NCBI GenBank assembly: GCA_023402395.1
Contig: JAEYGI010000008.1
Span: 7,189 to 71,188 of the forward strand
DNA from: Bacillota bacterium
Lineage (GTDB): Bacteria > Bacillota > UBA4882 > UBA8346
Length of the DNA stretch: 64,000 nucleotides
Direction: 5' to 3'
Notes under the pieces: model-generated
The model's database searches: none
Told to the model about the DNA's origin: nothing
Seen by the model: the letters and a program-made list of their open reading frames with translations, nothing else
Position numbers and translations under genes: made by a program
Shown here: positions 59,406-64,000 of the stretch, in pieces
Numbering within the stretch: the first letter of the stretch is position 1
Layout: every line of letters starts with the position of its first letter

Positions 59406-59430
59406 AGAGCGTACGAAAGTACGCTCTTTT
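59406..59430 (+). terminator. Terminator-like hairpin
   Basis: Stem AGAGCGTAC / GTACGCTCT with a GAAA loop followed by TTTT on the plus strand. No plus-strand gene lies just upstream, so it may be a remnant at the edge of the low-GC island. Confidence 0.6.
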
Positions 59431-60138
59431 TCTATGGGTCCGGCCGCGGTTCCGACAGCAACTGCCGATCCTTTTTCGATTCCCTCTCTCCTTTGGCCCC
59501 GGCCGCTTCGATGGCTCGATCAAGGGTATCTCTATTAGCTCCGTTCCTCAAACCACGTTTCATTTCCCCATCGCTCACTGGTTTTGCTCCGCGGCCAACT
59601 GACTTTTCCACATTGCGAGGTGGCAACGGAGAATTGCGATCCACCAATTGGAAATTGTCATCAGCCAATCTGCTGTTGCCGTCATCCTTCGGGCGCGGAT
59701 CAAATTACAATTTAAGATTGGCAAGTAACAATGTTCCATTGTCAGCCACCAATTGGAAATTGCATGCTTGCTTTTCCACATTGGCAAGTGGCAATTCAAT
59801 TTTTCAAGATTGCCATGGAACATGGGCACGCCGCGGCGGAAGACTGGCAATGAATCGTCGCCGGAAACGGGGTTTTTTGAAAAGGGCGAAAGACGCAATC
59901 GCTGGGGGCGGGCCGGTGGAGGTCGCGCCGGCAGCCCCGTTTTAATTAAAAATAAAACAAAAAATGCAAACCGGAGCCGGAAAATGCGCAAGATAGGCGC
60001 AGCATTTTTTCAAAGATTTCTTTATAATAAAGCTGTCACCCGAAGATTAAAAATTTACTTAAAATTTTAACTTCATGAGAGGCGGTGATCCTTTAATCTT
60101 GCAAGGCGAAATATCGAACAATGTAAGGAGGGTTATTT
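59431..60138. other. Gene-poor region with degenerate repeats
   Basis: No convincing gene. CCACCAATTGGAAATTG occurs at 59641-59657 and 59746-59762, and CTTTTCCACATTG at 59603-59615 and 59771-59783, within a block of related, diverged units up to about 59830. Short open frames on both strands (for example 59432-59668 minus) lack ribosome sites. The right end carries the AT-rich leader of pectate lyase 5. Confidence 0.5.
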
Positions 60139-61776
60139 GTGAAAAAACGGCACCTTTTTTGGAAGCTGGCGATGCTCGGCGGGTTGCTCCTGGCCATGAT
60201 CGTCTTCGGGTCCATGGCCGGCGCGGCCACGTTGTTCAGCGATGATTTTGAAGACGGGAACTCCACCGGGTGGAGCACTTCCAACGGCAGCTGGTCGGTG
60301 GTGACCGACGGCAACCGGGTGTATAAACAATCGGGCACCTCGACCACGGCTCATGCCTACAATGGAAATTCCGGCTGGGCCAATTATTCGGTACAGGCCC
60401 GCGTCAAAGCCCTGAGTTTCAACGGGGCCGGTTACTTCGGGCTGCTGGCCCGCTATCAAAGCTCCAGCAATTATTATTTGGTGAGTCTCATTAACGGTGA
60501 CAAGCTGGAGATCCGCAAGAAGATCGGCGGCAGCGTCACGGTTTTGGCATCCAAGACCTATAGCGTCGCCACCGGCGGCTGGTATACCTTGAAGCTGGCC
60601 GTGAACGGCGGGTCGCTTCAGGCGTACGTCAATAATGTTCTGGAATTGTCGGCGAGCGATACCTCCCTGACTGCCGGCAAGATTGGATGCACTACCTATA
60701 ATGCCAGCGCCGAATTTGACGACCTGTTCGTCGACGATTTGGGCGGGGCCGCCACTCCGACCCCGACGCCGGGCAGCAGCACACCGACACCGACACCAAC
60801 GATTGCCACGCCAACCCCGACTCCAAGCGGCGCCACTCCGACGCCCACTCCGACACCGTCAACCGCGACTCCGACCCCGACGCCGGCCGGCACTATTCCG
60901 CCCATTCCGACTGACGGCCCGATCGGATGGGCCGCCGGCACCACGGGCGGCCAAGGCGGACAGGTGGTTACGGTCAGCAATCAAACCGATCTTTTGCGGT
61001 ATACTCAGGCCAACGGCAAATACATTATTCAGGTCAGCGGGGCTATCGATATCACGCCCAAGGGCCGGAATATTCCGATCGAATCCGATAAAACGCTGAT
61101 CGGGATCACGGCCGACGCCGCGATCCGCCAGGGCGTCTTGTTTATGGAAGGCGTCTCCAATATTATCATTCGCAACCTCACCGTCAGCGACACGTATGTT
61201 GAAGGCGACTGGGACGGGAAATCAAAGCCCTGGGACGGCATCAAGCTGGAAGGCGGCACCCATCACGTCTGGATCGATCATTGCAACATCACCCGTCATT
61301 GCGACGGCGCGATCGACGTTGTTCAGGGTTCCGATTACGTGACCATCTCCTGGAATTATTTCTACAACCACAACAAGGTGCTTCTGATCGCTTCCAGCGA
61401 CAGCGACAGCGGCGATTATCACGTCACGATTCATCATAATTTCTTTGACGGTACGGGCCAGCGCCATCCGCGCGTCCGGTTCGGCCAGGTCCACGTCTAC
61501 AACAATTACTTCCGGAACCTGATGTATTACGGCATGGGACCGGGATGCGACGCCAAGATCTACTCGGAGAACAACTATATGATCGGCGTCGCCACTCCGG
61601 TCGAAGGGTATGATACGGCCGCCCGGCCGGGCGGCGTCAAGGACTTCGGGTCAAACGTGGCGCTGAATTATCATCCGGAAGTGGTCAACTGGGCTCCTTC
61701 CTACGGGTACCGGCTTGATCCAACCTCCGACGTCCCCGCTATCGTTCAAAACGGCGCGGGAGTCGGGAAACTGTAA
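60139..61776 (+). CDS. Secreted modular pectate lyase 5 (PL1)
   Basis: A 545-residue exported lyase: signal peptide (KKRHLFWKLAMLGGLLLAMI), jelly-roll module (SDDFEDGNSTGWSTSNGSW to AEFDDLFVDDL), PTPTP linker and a PL1 domain of a third subtype. Landmarks: WIDHCNITRHCDGAIDVVQG, VTISWNYFYNHNKVLLIASS and RHPRVRFGQVHVYNNYF. Calcium and arginine sites are in place. Start is GTG 60139 behind AGGAGG. It has the binding module of lyases 1 and 3 but a different catalytic branch and stands apart on the plus strand. Confidence 0.94.
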   Translation: MKKRHLFWKLAMLGGLLLAMIVFGSMAGAATLFSDDFEDGNSTGWSTSNGSWSVVTDGNRVYKQSGTSTTAHAYNGNSGWANYSVQARVKALSFNGAGYFGLLARYQSSSNYYLVSLINGDKLEIRKKIGGSVTVLASKTYSVATGGWYTLKLAVNGGSLQAYVNNVLELSASDTSLTAGKIGCTTYNASAEFDDLFVDDLGGAATPTPTPGSSTPTPTPTIATPTPTPSGATPTPTPTPSTATPTPTPAGTIPPIPTDGPIGWAAGTTGGQGGQVVTVSNQTDLLRYTQANGKYIIQVSGAIDITPKGRNIPIESDKTLIGITADAAIRQGVLFMEGVSNIIIRNLTVSDTYVEGDWDGKSKPWDGIKLEGGTHHVWIDHCNITRHCDGAIDVVQGSDYVTISWNYFYNHNKVLLIASSDSDSGDYHVTIHHNFFDGTGQRHPRVRFGQVHVYNNYFRNLMYYGMGPGCDAKIYSENNYMIGVATPVEGYDTAARPGGVKDFGSNVALNYHPEVVNWAPSYGYRLDPTSDVPAIVQNGAGVGKL

Positions 61777-61798
61777 TTTATCCGCTGAGAATCGCGGC

Positions 61799-61833
61799 GG
61801 GGCTGCCGGAGGTAACTCCGGCAGCCCCTTTTT
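61799..61833 (+). terminator. Terminator of pectate lyase 5
   Basis: Perfect 12-bp stem GGGGCTGCCGGA / TCCGGCAGCCCC, loop GGTAAC, then TTTTTA. Confidence 0.95.
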
Positions 61834-62016
61834 ATTGCTTCGGCGCACTTGATGGCAGTGCGGAAATAGTAATCTGTTATTGATCAAAACAGGCTTGTCA
61901 TTTTCGGTTCGTAGGGGTAGAATCAAAAATGGGAAAAGGTCCGTTTCTGAAAGCTTTGCGGGATGGAAGGTCTGCGGCGCGCCGGGAAGGGATCGAAATG
62001 CTACGGAGGGTGTTGA

Positions 62017-62550
62017 ATGGGCAACTGGATTGCGCAGGCCATCGGTTTCGCCGGATTAATCCTGGCGATACTTTCATTTCAGAAAAAGGAACGGAACGGG
62101 ATCCTATTTTTCCAGATTATGGCCTCACTGGCGTACTTCGTTCACTTCCTGCTGCTCGGCGCGGTGACTGGCGCGATCATGAACCTGTTGGGCGCGACCC
62201 GGAATTATATCTTCTCCAACCAGGAAAAAGGCTGGGCCGGAAAACCGTTCTGGCTCTATTTATTTATCGCGGTTTATGTCCTTGCCGCCGCGTTGACCTG
62301 GAAGGGTCCGTACAGTCTGCTGCCGATGGCCGGAATGATCGTGGGCACCGTCAGCTTTTGGATTAAGGACCCCAAGGTTACCCGGCTGGTATTCCTGCTT
62401 TCGCCGCCGTGCTGGTTTATGTATAATCTGATCTCCGGCTCCATCCCCGGCATGGCCACTGAAATTTTCACGGCAGCCTCGATCCTCGTCGGCATTATCC
62501 GGTTCGATCTTCGAAAGCGTCCAAGCCCAATGGATTCCGAGTACCATTAA
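62017..62550 (+). CDS. YgjV family inner-membrane protein
   Basis: A 177-residue hydrophobic protein with about six membrane segments (IGFAGLILAILSF, IMASLAYFVHFLLLGAVTGA, FWLYLFIAVYVLAAALTW, LLPMAGMIVGTVSFWI, FTAASILVGIIRF). It matches the YgjV family (PF10688), whose function is unknown. GGAGG lies 7 bases before ATG 62017. It precedes another membrane protein gene by 200 bases. Confidence 0.85.
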   Translation: MGNWIAQAIGFAGLILAILSFQKKERNGILFFQIMASLAYFVHFLLLGAVTGAIMNLLGATRNYIFSNQEKGWAGKPFWLYLFIAVYVLAAALTWKGPYSLLPMAGMIVGTVSFWIKDPKVTRLVFLLSPPCWFMYNLISGSIPGMATEIFTAASILVGIIRFDLRKRPSPMDSEYH

Positions 62551-62750
62551 TTAATCGTCCGCTTTATTAAACGGGAAGGGGTCTCCGGCTCTCGCAGTTA
62601 AAGTATAAACACGAGCCGGTGTTGACGCGGCCTTCGCGCCGCCGGACGGCCTCCGCGATTGCGGCTATGCGGGAAGGAATACTAACAACAAAGGCACCGG
62701 CCCGGGAAGAACGGTGCCGTCGGTTTGAGAATAATGAACTGGAGGCTGAA

Positions 62751-63608
62751 ATGATCGAACAGCAAATTTGCATTAAATGGATTAAGAAATTTGTGTTAAT
62801 CTTTCTCGGATCGATTCTGGCCTCGGTGGGCTTGGAGATTTTCCTGATCCCCAACCAGATCATCGACGGCGGAGTCGTCGGAATCTCGATTATCGCCGCC
62901 TATCTGACCAAGGTGCCGGTAGGGGCTTTTATTTTCATGCTGAATCTGCCGTTTTTGTTTATCGGTTATAAGCAGATCGGAAAAACGTTCACCCTGACTA
63001 CGCTCTTTGCCGTCTCTTCGCTGTCGATCTGGGTGTCACTCCTGCATCCCGTTCCCGGGCTGACCAAAGATATGCTGCTGGCGGCGGTTTTCGGCGGTAT
63101 CATTTTGGGAGCGGGCGTCGGAATGATCATCCGTTACGGCGGTTCACTGGACGGAACGGAGATCATCGCGATCATCATCGATGAACGAACCGGATTTACC
63201 ATCGGCGAAATTATCATGTTTTTCAACATTTTTATCCTGAGTAGCGCCGGGCTGGTGTTTGGCTGGGACAAGGCCATGTATTCGCTGATCGCTTATTTCA
63301 TCGCCTTCAAAATGATTGATATCACGGTGCAAGGTTTGAACCAATCGAAGGCGGTATTCATTGTCTCGGACAAAACGGCCCAGATTGCGGAGGTTTTAAT
63401 GGCCAGGCTCGGGCGGGGGGTCACCTTCCTGAGGGGCAGAGGCGGATATTCGAAGGAGCCGAAGTCAGTCATTTATTCGGTTCTTACCCGATTGGAGATC
63501 GCGAAGATGAAATCGATCGTGAGTGAGATTGACTCCTGCGCTTTTGTAACGATCAGCGATGTTTATGAGGTAATGGAAGGCAGATACAAAAAGCGCCCGA
63601 TTCACTGA
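62751..63608 (+). CDS. YitT family membrane protein (DUF161/DUF2179)
   Basis: A 285-residue protein with five or six membrane helices (KFVLIFLGSILASVGLEIFL, VPVGAFIFMLNLPFLFIGY, MLLAAVFGGIILGAGVGMII) and the signature PNQIIDGGVVGISII, followed by a cytoplasmic DUF2179 domain (AVFIVSDKTAQIAEVLMARL, RGVTFLRGRGGYSKE). Common in Firmicutes; transport or export functions have been suggested but are not settled. ATG 62751 is behind GGAGG; an open extension upstream has no site. Confidence 0.93.
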   Translation: MIEQQICIKWIKKFVLIFLGSILASVGLEIFLIPNQIIDGGVVGISIIAAYLTKVPVGAFIFMLNLPFLFIGYKQIGKTFTLTTLFAVSSLSIWVSLLHPVPGLTKDMLLAAVFGGIILGAGVGMIIRYGGSLDGTEIIAIIIDERTGFTIGEIIMFFNIFILSSAGLVFGWDKAMYSLIAYFIAFKMIDITVQGLNQSKAVFIVSDKTAQIAEVLMARLGRGVTFLRGRGGYSKEPKSVIYSVLTRLEIAKMKSIVSEIDSCAFVTISDVYEVMEGRYKKRPIH

Positions 63609-63700
63609 AATCAACTTCCCGTTTTCACTTGAGACGAAGTGGGAAATCATCAAGATAACGATTTGTGGCATATGGTTATTTTGCAGGAATAACATTCCAG

Positions 63701-63730
63701 TTGACAAGCGGCAAGCAAGCATGATAAGAT
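63701..63730 (+). promoter_or_regulatory. Tandem promoter 1 at right edge
   Basis: TTGACA (63701-63706), 18-base spacer, TAAGAT (63725-63730). Confidence 0.65.
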
Positions 63731-63819
63731 AAGCATCCGCCGCGAAACAGTGGTAAAACAGCGGCAAAACGGGGGAGGCCGAAAAAGCGGAAACGCGAGC
63801 GACTGGGAATAAAAACCGG

Positions 63820-63848
63820 TAGACAAACGCAACGGGACATGATAGAAT
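63820..63848 (+). promoter_or_regulatory. Tandem promoter 2 at right edge
   Basis: TAGACA (63820-63825), 17-base spacer starting AACGCAA, TAGAAT (63843-63848). The spacer start matches that of promoter 3. Confidence 0.6.
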
Positions 63849-63949
63849 CAAACTCCGTTCCAAAACGGACGGCAACCAAGCTCGAAGGCAGCCCGGCCAA
63901 AGCGGAAACGAAATAAAAACAAAAATCCGCAGAAAAACAAAAAAGGGCA

Positions 63950-63978
63950 TTGACAAACGCAAAAAGACATATTAAAAT
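63950..63978 (+). promoter_or_regulatory. Tandem promoter 3 at right edge
   Basis: TTGACA (63950-63955), 17-base spacer, TAAAAT (63973-63978). Three such promoters in under 300 gene-free bases suggest a strongly transcribed operon, such as an rRNA operon, beginning beyond the window. Confidence 0.75.
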
Positions 63979-64000
63979 ACATACTTGTCACCGACAAAAA

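Noticed and set aside
59432..59668. 78-codon minus-strand frame in the repeat region
   Set aside because: No ribosome site, N-terminus built from the degenerate repeat, no recognisable domain.

Overview
The window is 64 kb of a moderately GC-rich bacterial chromosome. Several features point to a Firmicute. The order rpmE - DUF1385 - prfA - prmC, the abundant GTG and TTG starts behind strong GGAGG ribosome sites, the sigma-A and sigma-D type promoters and a DinR/LexA box of the Bacillus type all fit. Two predicted proteins look like small outer-membrane beta-barrels ending in phenylalanine. That suggests a diderm Firmicute, such as the Limnochordia (Hydrogenispora-like), but this placement is inference.

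Layout. 1-2.2 kb: the end of an IlvD/Edd dehydratase gene facing a Gfo/Idh/MocA oxidoreductase. 2.4-8.3 kb: three tandem paralogous secreted pectate lyases, each with its own terminator; two of them share a promoter and leader module. 8.6-20.2 kb: a lipoprotein gene broken by an in-frame TGA, a large chemoreceptor with repeated HAMP-like units, an envelope barrel/lipoprotein pair, a TSCPD protein, an AbrB/PIN toxin-antitoxin pair, a radical SAM protein, a cytidylate-kinase-like protein and a second barrel. 20.3-25.1 kb: a repeat array, then a metal-handling unit (P1B ATPase, an unknown protein, a tiny His-rich protein, a CsoR-like repressor) and an M20 peptidase. 25.3-35.1 kb: a long, mostly overlapping run rpmE, DUF1385, prfA, prmC, hypA, hypB, hypF, hypC, hypD, hypE and a TolB-like propeller protein. 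35.2-36.6 kb: a glutaredoxin-like protein and an AhpF/TrxB-like flavoprotein. 36.9-42.0 kb: a fourth pectate lyase, a bacteriohemerythrin, a lipoprotein, a second copy of the repeat array and an M32 carboxypeptidase. 42.4-45.6 kb: a LysM spore-coat-like protein and a three-gene unit of actin-like, Sm/Hfq-like and unknown helical proteins. 46-52 kb: ftsE, ftsX, an EnvC-like M23 protein, a Ctp protease and a divergent polysaccharide deacetylase, followed by a 21-bp-period GATC-rich repeat array. 52.8-57.9 kb: uvrB and uvrA behind a LexA box. 57.9-59.4 kb: a low-GC island. 60.1-63.6 kb: a fifth pectate lyase and two membrane proteins. The last 300 bases hold three tandem strong promoters and probably lead into an rRNA or similarly highly expressed operon outside the window.

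Functional themes. Five secreted modular pectate lyases point to growth on plant pectin. The hyp genes build the [NiFe] hydrogenase cofactor, although no hydrogenase subunits are in view. The ftsEX to deacetylase block is a cell-wall cleavage and septation unit. The most unusual items are the actin/Sm-like operon, the 21-bp GATC heptad array, the pair of inverted DnaA-box-like arrays about 20 kb apart, and the leader shared by two pectate lyase genes, in which a hairpin is kept while its sequence changes.
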